DNA of 64,000 nucleotides from Stutzerimonas stutzeri SDM-LAC (GCF_000235745.1 NZ_AGSX01000043.1:145517-209516), one strand, 5' to 3'; shown: positions 1 to 9,267, counted from the stretch's first letter. Numbers and translations are program-made. Notes: a model not told the origin generated them from the sequence alone.

Positions 1-387
1 TACGTGCTGGCCCCGGTGCCGCACCTGGGCACGGCGGATATCGACTGGGCGGAGGAGGGGCCAAAGTACCGCGACCGCATCTTCGAATACCTGGAGCGTC
101 ATTACATTCCGGGGCTGCGCGAGGATCTGGTTACTCACCGGATCTTCACGCCATTCGATTTTCGCGACGAGCTGAACGCGCATCTCGGTTCGGCGTTCTC
201 GCTGGAGCCGATCCTCACCCAGAGCGCCTGGTTCCGCCCGCATAATCGCGACGATGTGATTCCGAACCTCTATATCGTCGGTGCCGGTACGCACCCCGGC
301 GCGGGTGTGCCGGGCGTTGTGGGTTCGGCCAAGGCCACGGCCGGGCTGATGCTGGAGGACTTGATGTTGCAGGAGCGGGTCGGATGA
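1..387 (+). CDS. crtI: Phytoene desaturase CrtI, C-terminal part (runs off the left edge)
   Basis: The frame is open from the first base, so only the last 128 codons are present. CrtI is an FAD-dependent membrane-associated desaturase that converts phytoene to lycopene. The visible C-terminus carries the family signature NLYIVGAGTHPGAGVPGVVG followed by SAKATAGLMLEDL, which is the FAD-binding end of bacterial CrtI proteins. The stop codon overlaps the crtB start by four bases (ATGA), so the two genes are translationally coupled. A GTG at position 4 is an internal codon, not a start. The N-terminal dinucleotide-binding domain lies outside the window. Confidence 0.93.
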   Translation, partial: YVLAPVPHLGTADIDWAEEGPKYRDRIFEYLERHYIPGLREDLVTHRIFTPFDFRDELNAHLGSAFSLEPILTQSAWFRPHNRDDVIPNLYIVGAGTHPGAGVPGVVGSAKATAGLMLEDLMLQERVG

Positions 388-1310
388 ACGACAAGGTCAT
401 CGATCACTCGACACAGGCCATTAACGCTGGCTCCAAGAGCTTTGCGGCCGCGGCCAAGTTGTTCGACCAGCGCACGCGCCAGAGTGCGGTGATGCTCTAC
501 GCCTGGTGCCGGCACTGCGACGATGTGATCGACGGCCAGACGCTCGGGCACGGTCAGGTCGAGGGTGATCGCTCCACCGGGGAGGCGCGCCTGGCCGAGC
601 TGGTGGACCTGACCGAGCGTGCCTATGCCGGCGAGCCGATGCGCGATCCGGCATTCGCGGCGTTTCAGCAAGTGATCCAGCGCCATCGGATTCCCAAGGC
701 CCATCCGCTGGAGCACTTGGCGGGCTTTCGCATGGATGTGCAGGGCTACCGCTACCAGACCCTCGACGACACACTGCTGTACTGCTACCGCGTCGCCGGG
801 GTAGTTGGCCTGATGATGGCGCGCGTGATGGGCGCCGAGGCGGAAGCGACGCTGGACCGGGCCTGCGACCTGGGGCTGGCGTTCCAGCTCACCAATATCG
901 CTCGCGACATTGTCGAGGATGCCGAGATCGGTCGCGTCTATCTGCCGGCCGACTGGCTGTCCGAAGCGGGTATTCCGGCTGGCGAGATTGCCCTGCCGCA
1001 TTGGCGACCTGCGCTGGCGCTGCTGTCGGCGCGTCTGGTCGATCTGGCCGAGCCCTATTACCGGTCGGCCTCGCAGGGTTTGCGCGACCTGCCACTGCGT
1101 TCGGCCTGGTCCATTGCTACGGCGCATGGCATCTATCGGCAGATCGGCGTGGAGGTGAAAGCGCGCGGCGCGGCGGCCTGGGATACGCGCGTCTCGACGA
1201 CTGGCGCGCAGAAATTGCAGTTTCTGCTGGGCGGGGGTGTGCTGGCGCTGGCATCGCGGCGAATGCAGCTCACGCCGCGTCCCGATTTCCTCTGGAAGCG
1301 TCCTCGCTAG
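384..1310 (+). CDS. crtB: Phytoene synthase CrtB
   Basis: This 308-residue enzyme condenses two geranylgeranyl diphosphates into phytoene, the first committed step of C40 carotenoid synthesis. Both Mg-diphosphate aspartate motifs of the squalene/phytoene synthase family are visible: DDVID near residue 46 and NIARDIVEDAEIGRVYLP near residues 171-188. The length fits bacterial CrtB. The start ATG overlaps the crtI stop, so it is part of the same operon. Its last 41 bases overlap the 3' end of crtZ on the other strand. The crtI-crtB order with convergent crtZ matches the Pantoea-type cluster layout. Confidence 0.95.
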   Translation: MNDKVIDHSTQAINAGSKSFAAAAKLFDQRTRQSAVMLYAWCRHCDDVIDGQTLGHGQVEGDRSTGEARLAELVDLTERAYAGEPMRDPAFAAFQQVIQRHRIPKAHPLEHLAGFRMDVQGYRYQTLDDTLLYCYRVAGVVGLMMARVMGAEAEATLDRACDLGLAFQLTNIARDIVEDAEIGRVYLPADWLSEAGIPAGEIALPHWRPALALLSARLVDLAEPYYRSASQGLRDLPLRSAWSIATAHGIYRQIGVEVKARGAAAWDTRVSTTGAQKLQFLLGGGVLALASRRMQLTPRPDFLWKRPR

Positions 1311-1797
1311 CAGTCGCCTTGCGCAGTGGTCCGTCATGCAGTTCGCGTAGCTGCTGCTTGAGCACCGGCAGCGGTGGCGCATAGAGAAAACCAAAGGACA
1401 CGCAACGCTCCTTGCCTTCTACCGCATGATGCAGCCGATGCGCCTGGTACAGGCGCTTGAGGTAGCCATTGCGCGGTACGTAGCGCAGCGGCCAGCGATG
1501 GTGCACCAGCCCGTCATGGGCGACGAAGTAGAGCAATCCATAGGCCGTCATCCCGGCGCCGATCCATTCCAGCGGGCCGTAGCCCGCCGTGCCCAGCGCG
1601 ATCAGCAGAATCGCGACTCCCGCGAAGACCACCGCATACAGGTCGTTTTTCTCGAACCAGCCGCTGCGCGGCTCATGGTGCGACCTGTGCCAGCCCCAGC
1701 CCCAGCCATGCATTACATACTTGTGCGCCCACCAGGCGAACAGCTCCATGCCGGCTAGGGTGGCGAGAAATACCAGAGTGTTGGTCAGCACGGTCAT
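1270..1797 (-). CDS. crtZ: Beta-carotene hydroxylase CrtZ
   Basis: This 175-residue membrane-bound di-iron hydroxylase adds the 3 and 3' hydroxyls to beta-carotene, giving zeaxanthin. The histidine clusters of the fatty-acid-hydroxylase superfamily are all present: HKYVMH and HRSHH near residues 25-41, HDGLVHH near the middle and HRLHH further on, with hydrophobic membrane segments between them. It reads convergently into crtB, and the two coding ends overlap by 41 bases. It could be co-transcribed with the upstream nitronate monooxygenase gene 87 bases away, but the gap allows its own promoter. A lycopene cyclase gene is expected to the left of the window. Confidence 0.94.
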   Translation of the reverse strand: MTVLTNTLVFLATLAGMELFAWWAHKYVMHGWGWGWHRSHHEPRSGWFEKNDLYAVVFAGVAILLIALGTAGYGPLEWIGAGMTAYGLLYFVAHDGLVHHRWPLRYVPRNGYLKRLYQAHRLHHAVEGKERCVSFGFLYAPPLPVLKQQLRELHDGPLRKATASEDASRGNRDAA

Positions 1798-1883
1798 GTC
1801 CGATCCGTTGGTTTTGCAGAGACCACCAGTCTACGCGTTGCGCCGCGCCAGTCGACCCGGCGCCGACGCCTGGCGAGCGCCGG

Positions 1884-2924
1884 TTAGCGCCAGCCGGCCG
1901 CGAGCGCCTTCGTCAGTTGTGCCGCCGGGACAGCCAAACAGCCGCTGGCATTCTGTCCGGCCCAAAGTGGGGAGAAATGGTCGATGCCCTGTGGCTCGGC
2001 TGCAGCGCGAAGGCTGCCGATGGCGTTTCCAGCCAGCGGGAATGCCGGCACCGCATCGGGCCTGGCGCCGAGTTCATGAATGAGCCGGTTGATCATGCTG
2101 CGTGCCGGGCGCCCGGAGAACAACGTGGTCAACACCGTTTTCTCTGCTGCCGCGCTCTGCAAGGCCTTGCGGTGCAACGGGCTGGTGCGGCTTTCGTCAC
2201 ACAATAGGTATGCGGTGCCAACCTGCACGCCTGCGGCGCCCAGCGTCTGCGCGGCGGATACGCAGCGAGCGTCCGCAATGCCACCCGCCGCAATCACCGG
2301 AATATTCAGCTCAGCCACTAGCTGCGGAAGCAAGGCGAAGGTGCCGATCTGCGTGTCGATGTCCTCGCTGAGAAACATGCCGCGATGACCGCCGGCTTCG
2401 ACGCCCTGGCCAATCACAGCGTCGGCGCCTTGCGCCTGTAGCCAGCGGCCTTCTTCCAGCGTCGTGGCGCTGGAGATGATTTTCGCGCCGGTCGCCTTGA
2501 CCCGCTGCAGCAGGTCCGCTGGAGGCAGCCCGAAGTGGAAGCTGACAACAGGCGGGCGGTGCCGCTCCAGCACGTCGGCCATCGCGGCGTCGAACGGTTT
2601 GCGGCTGGCAGCGCCGGGGATGCTTGCAGGGTCGATGCCCATCTCGTCGAGATAGGGCGCCAGCAGCGCCAGCCAGCCCGTGTTCCGTTCAGTGTCGGCG
2701 AGCGGCGTCTGGTGGCAGAAGAAGTTGACGTTGTACGGCTTGCTCGTCAGCGCGGCGATGGCGGTCAGTTCGGCGTCCAGCCCGTCGGCGTCAAGTGAGC
2801 CAGCTGGGATCGAGCCCAGCCCGCCCGCTTCGGATACCGCAGCGGCCAGCTGGTGGTTTTGCGAGTTCGCCATCGGCGCCTGAATGATAGGTAGGGCAAT
2901 CTGAAACAGCGCGCGCATGTCCAT
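1884..2924 (-). CDS. Nitronate monooxygenase / 2-nitropropane dioxygenase-family flavoprotein
   Basis: A 346-residue FMN-dependent TIM-barrel protein of the nitronate monooxygenase family, which oxidises alkyl nitronates; some Pseudomonas members act instead as NADH:quinone reductases. The N-terminal IIQAPMA loop, GQGVEAGGHRG (flavin phosphate and active-site region) and VIAAGGIADA are typical. The reading frame is open further upstream, but the ATG at 2924 is preceded by AAGGAG at good spacing and gives the family N-terminus MDMRALF, so that start is used. The true substrate cannot be told from sequence. It is divergent from rlmJ. Confidence 0.88.
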   Translation of the reverse strand: MDMRALFQIALPIIQAPMANSQNHQLAAAVSEAGGLGSIPAGSLDADGLDAELTAIAALTSKPYNVNFFCHQTPLADTERNTGWLALLAPYLDEMGIDPASIPGAASRKPFDAAMADVLERHRPPVVSFHFGLPPADLLQRVKATGAKIISSATTLEEGRWLQAQGADAVIGQGVEAGGHRGMFLSEDIDTQIGTFALLPQLVAELNIPVIAAGGIADARCVSAAQTLGAAGVQVGTAYLLCDESRTSPLHRKALQSAAAEKTVLTTLFSGRPARSMINRLIHELGARPDAVPAFPLAGNAIGSLRAAAEPQGIDHFSPLWAGQNASGCLAVPAAQLTKALAAGWR

Positions 2925-3167
2925 CGAAAACTCCTTTGCAATGGCGGGACGGGCTGACACTGTAGCCCGCCAGGCCCCGGACGCAAGCGGGATTGCTGCC
3001 CCTGGTTGCCGGAGCCGTGCAGTGCTGCACCGAAATGAACGACTCGCACCCACTCATCGATTCCGGCGTGTTGGACTGCGGTGCGCCTCGCCAGCCCTTG
3101 CGAATCGCCAGCCCCCTGCGAATCGCCGCGTTGCGCGGTTAGACTGTGCGCACTTCAGGAGTGCCCG

Positions 3168-4007
3168 ATGAACTACCGTCACGCTTTCCACGCCGGCAAT
3201 CACGCCGACGTATTCAAACACCTCGTTTTGTCCCGTCTGTTCTCGATGCTGGCACGCAAGGAGGCGCCGTTCGCCTACCTCGACAGCCACGCCGGCGTCG
3301 GCCTGTATGACCTCGCAGGCGACCAGGCCAGCCGCACCGGCGAATGGCTGCAGGGCATCGCGCGTCTGTGGCAGGCAGAGGATGTGCCGGCGATGGCGCA
3401 GGGGTACCTGGACGTTATCCGCGCACTCAATCCCGACGGCACGCTGCGTTACTACCCCGGTTCGCCGGAACTGGCACGCCAGCTGACGCGCCCGCAGGAT
3501 CGCCTGCAGCTCAACGAAAAACATCCCGAAGATGGCCGCCTGCTGAAAGACAACATGGCCGGCGATCACCGCGTGGCGGTGCACCTCGGCGAAGGCTGGC
3601 ATGTGCCACGCGCCTTGATGCCGACTGCCGAAAAGCGCGTCGTCCTGCTGGTCGACCCACCGTTCGAGCAGGCCGATGAGCTGAGCCGTTGCGTGCAGGC
3701 GCTCGGCGAGGCGCTGGGGCGCATGCGCCAGACCATCGGTGTGATCTGGTATCCGATCAAGGATGAACGCCAACTGAAGCGGTTCTATCAGGACCTGTCA
3801 CGCAGCGGCGCACCCAAACTGCTGCGTGCCGAGCTGTTTGTCCACCCGACCGACGAAGCGCTGCGGCTGAACGGCTCCGGCCTCGCGATCAGTAATCCGC
3901 CGTGGGGGCTGGAAGAAGAACTGCGCGAGTTGCTGCCTTGGCTCGCCAAGCTGCTCGGCCAGAGCGAGGGCGGCTGGCGACTGGATTGGTTGGTGGAAGA
4001 GAAGTAA
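3168..4007 (+). CDS. rlmJ: 23S rRNA (adenine2030-N6)-methyltransferase RlmJ
   Basis: This 279-residue SAM-dependent methyltransferase modifies A2030 of 23S rRNA. The start MNYRHAFHAGNHADVFKH is the hallmark of the family (formerly YhiR), and the length matches the E. coli enzyme. VDPPF in the middle is the catalytic D-P-P-F/Y motif, and ISNPPWGL lies near the end. The ATG at 3168 is chosen because CAGGAG lies seven bases upstream and because the conserved N-terminus begins there, although the frame is open for 29 more codons upstream. A REP pair follows the gene. Confidence 0.95.
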   Translation: MNYRHAFHAGNHADVFKHLVLSRLFSMLARKEAPFAYLDSHAGVGLYDLAGDQASRTGEWLQGIARLWQAEDVPAMAQGYLDVIRALNPDGTLRYYPGSPELARQLTRPQDRLQLNEKHPEDGRLLKDNMAGDHRVAVHLGEGWHVPRALMPTAEKRVVLLVDPPFEQADELSRCVQALGEALGRMRQTIGVIWYPIKDERQLKRFYQDLSRSGAPKLLRAELFVHPTDEALRLNGSGLAISNPPWGLEEELRELLPWLAKLLGQSEGGWRLDWLVEEK

Positions 4008-4077
4008 TGGCTGAACGTGCTCCAGCGGGCGATTCGCTTGGGTGAAACCGGAATCCGGGCCGTGCTTCTCGCCTTTG

Positions 4078-4163
4078 GTAGGAGCAGGCTTGCTCGCGAT
4101 CAGAGGCCGATCGAGGCTGGAAGTAGCTGGGCTGTCCGGATCGCCAGCAAGCTGGCTCCTACA
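4078..4163. repeat. REP pair (REPIN-like inverted repeat)
   Basis: Two REP-type units face each other: GTAGGAGCAGGCTTGCTCGC at 4078-4097 and GATCGCCAGCAAGCTGGC to GCTCCTAC ending near 4162. The GTAGGAGC core and internal hairpins match the common Pseudomonas REP family. The element lies between the convergent genes rlmJ and srkA, a usual position for REPINs, and may serve as a transcript end. The rest of the gap 4008-4238 shows nothing else. Confidence 0.8.
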
Positions 4164-4238
4164 GGTGAGCGGGGCAGGGTGGATGTCGCGCTTACATTCA
4201 GCTTCACGCCACGCAATCCTGCCGCGTCCAACCTCCAG

Positions 4239-5213
4239 CTAGAACAGCTTCAGCGGCTCTTCCTGCAACGCTGACATCTGCTCTCGCAGGATCAGCACCT
4301 GGTCGCCCCAGTAGCGTTCGGTGCCGAACCAGGGGAAGCTCATCGGGAACGCCGGATCATCCCAGCGACGGGCCAGCCAGGCGCTGTAATGCATCAGGCG
4401 CAGCGCGCGCAGGGCTTCGATCAGCGGTAACTCGCGGGGAGCGAAGTCGTGGAATTCGCTGTAGCCGTCCACCAGTTCGGACAGCTGTCCGAGCCGCTCA
4501 TGACGTTCGCCGGCGAGCATCATCCAGATGTCCTGCACGGACGGGCCCATACGACAGTCGTCCAGATCGACCAGGTGGAACGCATCGTCACGGGCGAGGA
4601 TGTTGCCGGGATGGCAGTCGCCATGCAGGCGGATCGGCTGGAAATCGGTGCGGGCGAAGACATCATCGACACGCTTGAGCAGGTCGCGCGCGACCGACTC
4701 GTAAGCAGGCAGCAGGCTCTTGGGGACGAAATTGCCGTCGAGCAGCGTCGCCAACGATTCGTGGCCGAAATGCTCAGCATTGAGTGTTTCTCTGTGCTCG
4801 AACGGTCGGCTGGCACTGACGGCATGCATGCGGCCCAGCAACTGGCCGAGGCGGTAGAGCTGATCGAGATTGCCCGGCTCCGGCGCGCGGCCGCCGCGAC
4901 GAGGAAACAGCGCGAAGCGGAAGCCGGCATGTTCGAACAGGGTTTTGCCGTCGCGCTCCAATGGCGCCACCACCGGAATCTCACGATCAGCCAGTTCCTT
5001 GGAAAACTGGTGCTCCTCCAGAATGGCCTCGTTGCTCCAGCGCCCGGGGCGGTAGAACTTCGCCACGATGGGCGTTTCGTCCTCGATGCCCACCTGATAG
5101 ACGCGGTTTTCGTAGCTGTTCAATGCCAGCACGCGAGCGTCGCTGATGAAGCCTGTGCTTTCCACCGCATCGAGCACAAGGTCAGGCGTAAGCGTGTCGA
5201 AGGGGTGGCTCAT
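4239..5213 (-). CDS. srkA: Stress response kinase A (YihE/RdoA family)
   Basis: A 324-residue protein kinase of the APH/choline-kinase fold that in E. coli protects against stress-induced death. The N-terminus SHPFDTLTPDLVLDAVE, the catalytic loop LHGDCHPGNIL (about residue 200) and the metal-binding LVDLDDC are the SrkA family motifs. The ATG at 5213 has GGAG five to eight bases upstream; an earlier in-frame ATG at 5249 lacks one. In P. aeruginosa a homologue lies near comF and the biotin genes, which matches this context. Its physiological protein targets are not known from sequence. Confidence 0.9.
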   Translation of the reverse strand: MSHPFDTLTPDLVLDAVESTGFISDARVLALNSYENRVYQVGIEDETPIVAKFYRPGRWSNEAILEEHQFSKELADREIPVVAPLERDGKTLFEHAGFRFALFPRRGGRAPEPGNLDQLYRLGQLLGRMHAVSASRPFEHRETLNAEHFGHESLATLLDGNFVPKSLLPAYESVARDLLKRVDDVFARTDFQPIRLHGDCHPGNILARDDAFHLVDLDDCRMGPSVQDIWMMLAGERHERLGQLSELVDGYSEFHDFAPRELPLIEALRALRLMHYSAWLARRWDDPAFPMSFPWFGTERYWGDQVLILREQMSALQEEPLKLF

Positions 5214-5402
5214 GGTCAGCTCCGTGGACGGGCAGCCAGTGTATTGCACCCGGACTTTTAAACAACCGGCTTGGTTGCGGCAGGCTAGTCTGCGAGCCGC
5301 GGTGGGTTTTGGCGCGAGGCCACATAAGAGCTCTCACAGCTGAACGCAGCGTCGGTTGCGCTGACGGGGCTATCGGAGCGGACCATGCCGCGACCGCTCG
5401 TA

Positions 5403-5435
5403 GCCGGTTCGCGAGCATAACCCGCGCCTACAACG
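5403..5435. repeat. REP-like unit
   Basis: Read on the minus strand this is TTGTAGGCGCGGGTTATG followed by CTCGCGAACCGGC, a Pseudomonas REP-type unit with the GTAGG-G core and internal inverted repeat. It overlaps the last codons of comF and lies in the comF-srkA gap (5214-5427), which otherwise shows no gene. Confidence 0.55.
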
Positions 5436-6138
5436 TCCCAGGTTTCGGTGTGCGCGCCAGACAGTAGACATCTACGCGTGTTGCGCCGGCCCGTTTGAGC
5501 AGGCGGGCCAGTGCCTCGGCGGTCGCGCCGGTGGTAAGCACATCATCGACGATGGCTACGTGGCGACCGGCGATCGTCGGTTCATTGGACAAGGCAAACG
5601 CCTGACGCAGATTGCGCCGACGGCTGGCTGCATCGAGCTGCTGCTGCGATTGGGTGTCCTGTACCCGCTGCAGGGTCTTCGTATCGATTGGAATTGCCAA
5701 TGCCGCGCTCAGCCAATCAGCGAGCATGTGTGCCTGATTGAAGCCGCGCTGGCGCAGCCGTTTGCGGGCCAGGGGCACGGGCACGAGCGCATCGGGACGC
5801 GGTAAGCCTTCATCGAACGCGTGTTGCAGATGGCGCGAGAGTTGCTCCGCCAGCAACCGGCCGAGTGGCCATTGGGATTGGTGTTTGAAGCGACTGATCA
5901 GCGTGTCTACCGGAAAGTCGAAGCGCCACGGCACATTCACTTGATCGAACGCGGGCGGCCGCTTCAAGCATTCCCCGCAAATCAGCCCGGACGCCGGCAG
6001 CGGCAGGGCACACACCACGCAATGTTCGTGCAGCCAGGGAAGCTCAGCTTCGCAGGCGCCGCAAACCGTTTGCCCGGTTTCGCAGCGCTCGTCGCAAAGC
6101 GAACAGTGGTGTTCAATATTTAACCAGTTGTAAACCAT
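5428..6138 (-). CDS. comF: ComF family phosphoribosyltransferase-like protein
   Basis: A 236-residue ComF/GntX-type protein. The N-terminal third carries cysteine pairs (CSLCDERC, CGAC, CVVC, CGEC) that form a zinc-ribbon-like module. The C-terminal part is a type I phosphoribosyltransferase domain with the PRPP-binding loop VAIVDDVLTTGATAEAL. Homologues act in DNA uptake during natural transformation (ComFC) or carbon use (GntX); which applies here is not known. The ATG has AAGGAATC just upstream. The start codon overlaps the left half of a BirA-type operator, and the gene is divergent from bioB. Confidence 0.9.
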   Translation of the reverse strand: MVYNWLNIEHHCSLCDERCETGQTVCGACEAELPWLHEHCVVCALPLPASGLICGECLKRPPAFDQVNVPWRFDFPVDTLISRFKHQSQWPLGRLLAEQLSRHLQHAFDEGLPRPDALVPVPLARKRLRQRGFNQAHMLADWLSAALAIPIDTKTLQRVQDTQSQQQLDAASRRRNLRQAFALSNEPTIAGRHVAIVDDVLTTGATAEALARLLKRAGATRVDVYCLARTPKPGTL

Positions 6139-6159
6139 GATTCCTTTCCTGGTTGACAG
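6128..6159. promoter_or_regulatory. BirA-type operator overlapping a bioB promoter
   Basis: TTGTAAACC (6128-6136), a 14-base spacer, and GGTTGACAG (6151-6159) match the bacterial BirA operator TTGTAAACC-N14/15-GGTTTACAA, with the left half perfect and the right half 7 of 9. A perfect -35 box TTGACA (6153-6158) lies inside the right half, with a weak -10 (TAACCA at 6175-6180) 16 bases on. The position predicts that biotin-loaded BirA blocks bioB transcription. The left half touches the comF start codon. Confidence 0.72.
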
Positions 6160-6231
6160 CGCCTCGGCCTTGGCTAACCATTTCGCATCCGTGCCAGGCC
6201 GCCGAGCCGTTATTAATTACAAGGAATACCC

Positions 6232-7290
6232 ATGAGCGCCACTGCCGCTTCCGTTACCCGTCACGACTGGCGCCTCGCCGAAGTCAAGGCGCTCTTCGAA
6301 CAACCCTTCAATGACCTGATCTTCCAGGCTCAGGGCGTGCACCGCCAGCACTTCGATGCCAACCGCGTCCAGGTTTCGACCTTGCTGTCGATCAAAACCG
6401 GCGCGTGTCCTGAAGACTGCAAATACTGTCCGCAATCCGGCCACTACAACACCGGCCTGGATAAAGAAAAGCTGATGGAAGTGCAGAAGGTGCTCGACGC
6501 TGCCGCCGAAGCCAAGGCCATCGGCTCGACGCGCTTCTGCATGGGCGCCGCCTGGAAACACCCGTCCGCCAAGGACATGCCTTACGTCCTGAAGATGGTC
6601 GAAGGTGTGAAGGCGCTGGGCCTGGAAACCTGTATGACACTCGGCAAACTCGATCAAGAGCAAACCCAGGCGTTGGCAGCCGCGGGCCTGGACTACTACA
6701 ACCACAACCTCGATACCTCGCCGGAGTTCTACGGCAACATCATCACTACCCGTACCTATGCGGACCGGCTGGAAACGCTGAGCTATGTACGTGAGTCGGG
6801 CATGAAGATCTGCTCGGGCGGCATCCTCGGGATGGGCGAGTCGCTGAACGACCGCGCCGGCTTGCTGATCCAGCTGGCCAACCTGCCCGAGCATCCTGAG
6901 TCGGTGCCGATCAACATGTTGGTGAAGGTCAAGGGCACGCCGCTGGCCGACGAGCAGGACGTCGACCCCTTCGACTTCATCCGCATGCTCGCCGTGGCGC
7001 GGATCATGATGCCGAAGTCCCACGTGCGGCTGTCCGCCGGACGCGAGCAGATGAACGAGCAGATGCAGGCCCTGGCCTTCGTCGCCGGTGCCAACTCGAT
7101 CTTCTACGGCGAGAAACTGCTGACCACCGGCAACCCGCAAGCTGACAAGGACATGCTGCTGTTCAAGCGCCTCGGCATTCAGCCCGAAGCGCGTGAAGAG
7201 CACGACGACGAAGTGCACCAGGCTGCCATCGAGCAGGCATTGGTCGAGCAGCGCGACAGCAAGCTGTTCTACAACGCCGCGTCGGCCTGA
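6232..7290 (+). CDS. bioB: Biotin synthase BioB
   Basis: A 352-residue radical-SAM enzyme that inserts sulfur into dethiobiotin, the last step of biotin synthesis. [16 protein letters not shown] holds the CxxxCxxC cysteines that bind the SAM [4Fe-4S] cluster. The further conserved motifs [15 protein letters not shown] and RLSAGRE are those of BioB and include ligands of the auxiliary cluster. The ATG follows AAGGAA at good spacing. It is the first gene of the bioBFHCD operon and lies behind a BirA-type operator. Confidence 0.97.
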   Translation: MSATAASVTRHDWRLAEVKALFEQPFNDLIFQAQGVHRQHFDANRVQVSTLLSIKTGACPEDCKYCPQSGHYNTGLDKEKLMEVQKVLDAAAEAKAIGSTRFCMGAAWKHPSAKDMPYVLKMVEGVKALGLETCMTLGKLDQEQTQALAAAGLDYYNHNLDTSPEFYGNIITTRTYADRLETLSYVRESGMKICSGGILGMGESLNDRAGLLIQLANLPEHPESVPINMLVKVKGTPLADEQDVDPFDFIRMLAVARIMMPKSHVRLSAGREQMNEQMQALAFVAGANSIFYGEKLLTTGNPQADKDMLLFKRLGIQPEAREEHDDEVHQAAIEQALVEQRDSKLFYNAASA

Positions 7291-7302
7291 TTAGTACGAC
7301 CC

Positions 7303-7357
7303 CTGTAGCCGCGAAGCTCCTGCGGCTACAGGTTCGCCAGCAAGCTGGCTCCTACAG
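7303..7357. repeat. Perfect hairpin followed by a REP half-unit in the bioB-bioF gap
   Basis: CTGTAGCCGC (7303-7312) and GCGGCTACAG (7322-7331) form a perfect 10-bp stem with a 9-base loop. A REP unit (TTCGCCAGCAAGCTGGCTCC, 7333-7352) follows directly. Having no T-run, it is not a classical terminator; inside an operon it may stabilise the upstream bioB message or lower downstream expression. Confidence 0.7.
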
Positions 7358-7370
7358 AAGCTCTTCTGCC

Positions 7371-8552
7371 ATGCCGTTCGATCTCGCTTCACGTCTTTCC
7401 GAGCGCCGCGCCGCCCATCTCTATCGCCATCGCCCGTTGCTGGAAACGCCGCAGCAGCCGGAGGTGATGGTCGATGGCGAACGGCTATTGGCGTTCTGTT
7501 CCAACGATTATCTCGGGCTGGCCAGCCACCCTGATGTGATCCACGCCATGCAACAGGGTGCCGGGCGCTGGGGCGTAGGCGGCGGTGCATCGCATCTGGT
7601 CATGGGGCACAGCACACCGCATCACCAGCTCGAGGAAGCCCTGGCTGAATTCAGCGGTCGGCCGCGAGCCTTGTTGTTCTCCACCGGCTATATGGCCAAT
7701 CTGGCCGCAGTTACCGCGCTGGTGGGGCAGGGCGATACGGTACTGGAAGACCGGATCAATCACGCCTCGCTGCTCGACGCCGGGCTGCTCAGTGGCGCGC
7801 GCTTCTCCCGTTACCTGCACAACGATGCGGATAGCCTGGCCAAGCGCCTGGACAAGGCGACCGGCGATACGCTGGTGGTCACCGACGGTGTGTTCAGCAT
7901 GGATGGCGACCTGGCTGACTTGCCCGCAATCTGCGCCACCGCAAATGCCCGAAATGCCTGGGTCATGGTCGATGACGCCCATGGCTTCGGTCCGTTGGGC
8001 AAAACCGGCGGCGGCATCGTCGAGCATTTCGGACTGGGGATGGCTGAAGTGCCGGTGCTGGTCGGTACGCTCGGCAAGGCCTTCGGCACCGCTGGCGCCT
8101 TCGTCGCGGGCAGCGAGGAGCTGATCGAGACCTTGATCCAGTTCGCCCGGCCGTACATCTATACCACCAGCCAGCCACCGGCGGTTGCCTGCGCCACCCT
8201 TAAAAGCCTGGAGCTGCTGCGCACCGAGGGCTGGCGCCGAGACCATCTGAATAATCTGATTGCACGTTTCCGTCAGGGCGCGAGCGAGATCGGTCTGACC
8301 CTCATGGACAGCCCGACGCCAATCCAGCCGATTCTCGTCGGTAGCAGCGAGCGTGCCCTGAAGCTTTCTTCGGCGCTGCGTGAGCGTGGAATTCTGGTCG
8401 GTGCCATTCGCCCGCCCACCGTGCCGGCCGGCAGCGCACGGTTGCGGGTAACCTTCAGCGCGTCGCATAGCGAAGCGCAGGTGGAACGACTGCTGGATAT
8501 CCTGGCCGAATGCTGGAATCAAATGGCCAAGGAGCCTGAAGCGGATGCGTGA
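7371..8552 (+). CDS. bioF: 8-amino-7-oxononanoate synthase BioF
   Basis: A 393-residue PLP enzyme that condenses pimeloyl thioester with alanine to 8-amino-7-oxononanoate. The family motifs are clear: [26 protein letters not shown], the cofactor aspartate and histidine in [10 protein letters not shown], and the PLP lysine in [15 protein letters not shown]. The start ATG lies just past a REP hairpin with only a weak Shine-Dalgarno (AGAAG). The gene overlaps bioH by eight bases, as expected for a coupled operon. Confidence 0.96.
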   Translation: MPFDLASRLSERRAAHLYRHRPLLETPQQPEVMVDGERLLAFCSNDYLGLASHPDVIHAMQQGAGRWGVGGGASHLVMGHSTPHHQLEEALAEFSGRPRALLFSTGYMANLAAVTALVGQGDTVLEDRINHASLLDAGLLSGARFSRYLHNDADSLAKRLDKATGDTLVVTDGVFSMDGDLADLPAICATANARNAWVMVDDAHGFGPLGKTGGGIVEHFGLGMAEVPVLVGTLGKAFGTAGAFVAGSEELIETLIQFARPYIYTTSQPPAVACATLKSLELLRTEGWRRDHLNNLIARFRQGASEIGLTLMDSPTPIQPILVGSSERALKLSSALRERGILVGAIRPPTVPAGSARLRVTFSASHSEAQVERLLDILAECWNQMAKEPEADA

Positions 8553-9267
8553 TCAGCTGATTTTGCTGCCCGGTTGGGCGTATGGCCCGGCTGCGTTACA
8601 GCCTTTGAGCGAGGCGCTGACAGAGCTCGCGCCGGAACTCGACGTAATCATCGAACCCTTGCCGGAGCTTGCCGAGGCCCAAGCTTGGCTCGACGAACTT
8701 GATCGCCGCCTGCCCCATGACAGTTGGCTGGCCGGCTGGTCGTTGGGCGGGATGCTGGCGTCTCAGCTCGCTGCGCGGCGCGTGGATTCCTGCCGTGGGC
8801 TGGTCACCATCGCCAGCAACCCCTGCTTCCGCGCTCGGCCACAGTGGCCCGAAGGCATGGCACCGGACATTTTCGATGCCTTTCAAGAGGCCTTCCGGCT
8901 GGACCCCGAGGAAACTCTGAAACGTTTCCGTCTGCTCTGCAGTCGTGGTGGCTACGATCCGCGAACGCTGGCCCGCCAGCTGGAGGTCAGCCAGTCCAAT
9001 TCTGCATCGGCGGTGCTTGATGCCGGCTTGCAGTTGCTCGCCGAGCTGGACGGGCGCGGTGCGCTGCATGGCTATTTCGGGCCGCAACTGCACCTGTTTG
9101 CCGGTGGCGACGCATTGGTGCCGTCGACCGCTTGTGATGCGCTGCGGCGCTGGATGCCGGGTATTGAAGCTGAGCTGATCGCCTCGACCAGCCATGCCCT
9201 GCCTCTGGAACGGCCGGATGATGTAGCCGCAACCATAGCTGCATTCATCAGAGGCACGGCGGAATGA
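8545..9267 (+). CDS. bioH: Pimeloyl-ACP methyl ester carboxylesterase BioH
   Basis: A 240-residue alpha/beta hydrolase that removes the methyl ester from pimeloyl-ACP, ending the disguised-substrate route that BioC starts. The nucleophile elbow GWSLGG, the acid in FAGGDALVP and the base in [11 protein letters not shown] make a complete Ser-Asp-His triad. LLPGWAYG near the N-terminus supplies the oxyanion region. The gene overlaps bioF upstream and shares an ATGA junction with bioC. Its place inside the bio operon, unlike the unlinked E. coli bioH, is the usual Pseudomonas arrangement. Confidence 0.93.
   Translation: MRDQLILLPGWAYGPAALQPLSEALTELAPELDVIIEPLPELAEAQAWLDELDRRLPHDSWLAGWSLGGMLASQLAARRVDSCRGLVTIASNPCFRARPQWPEGMAPDIFDAFQEAFRLDPEETLKRFRLLCSRGGYDPRTLARQLEVSQSNSASAVLDAGLQLLAELDGRGALHGYFGPQLHLFAGGDALVPSTACDALRRWMPGIEAELIASTSHALPLERPDDVAATIAAFIRGTAE

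Noticed and set aside
4017-4274. 85-codon open frame after rlmJ
   Set aside because: It is made of REP repeat sequence and the antisense end of srkA.
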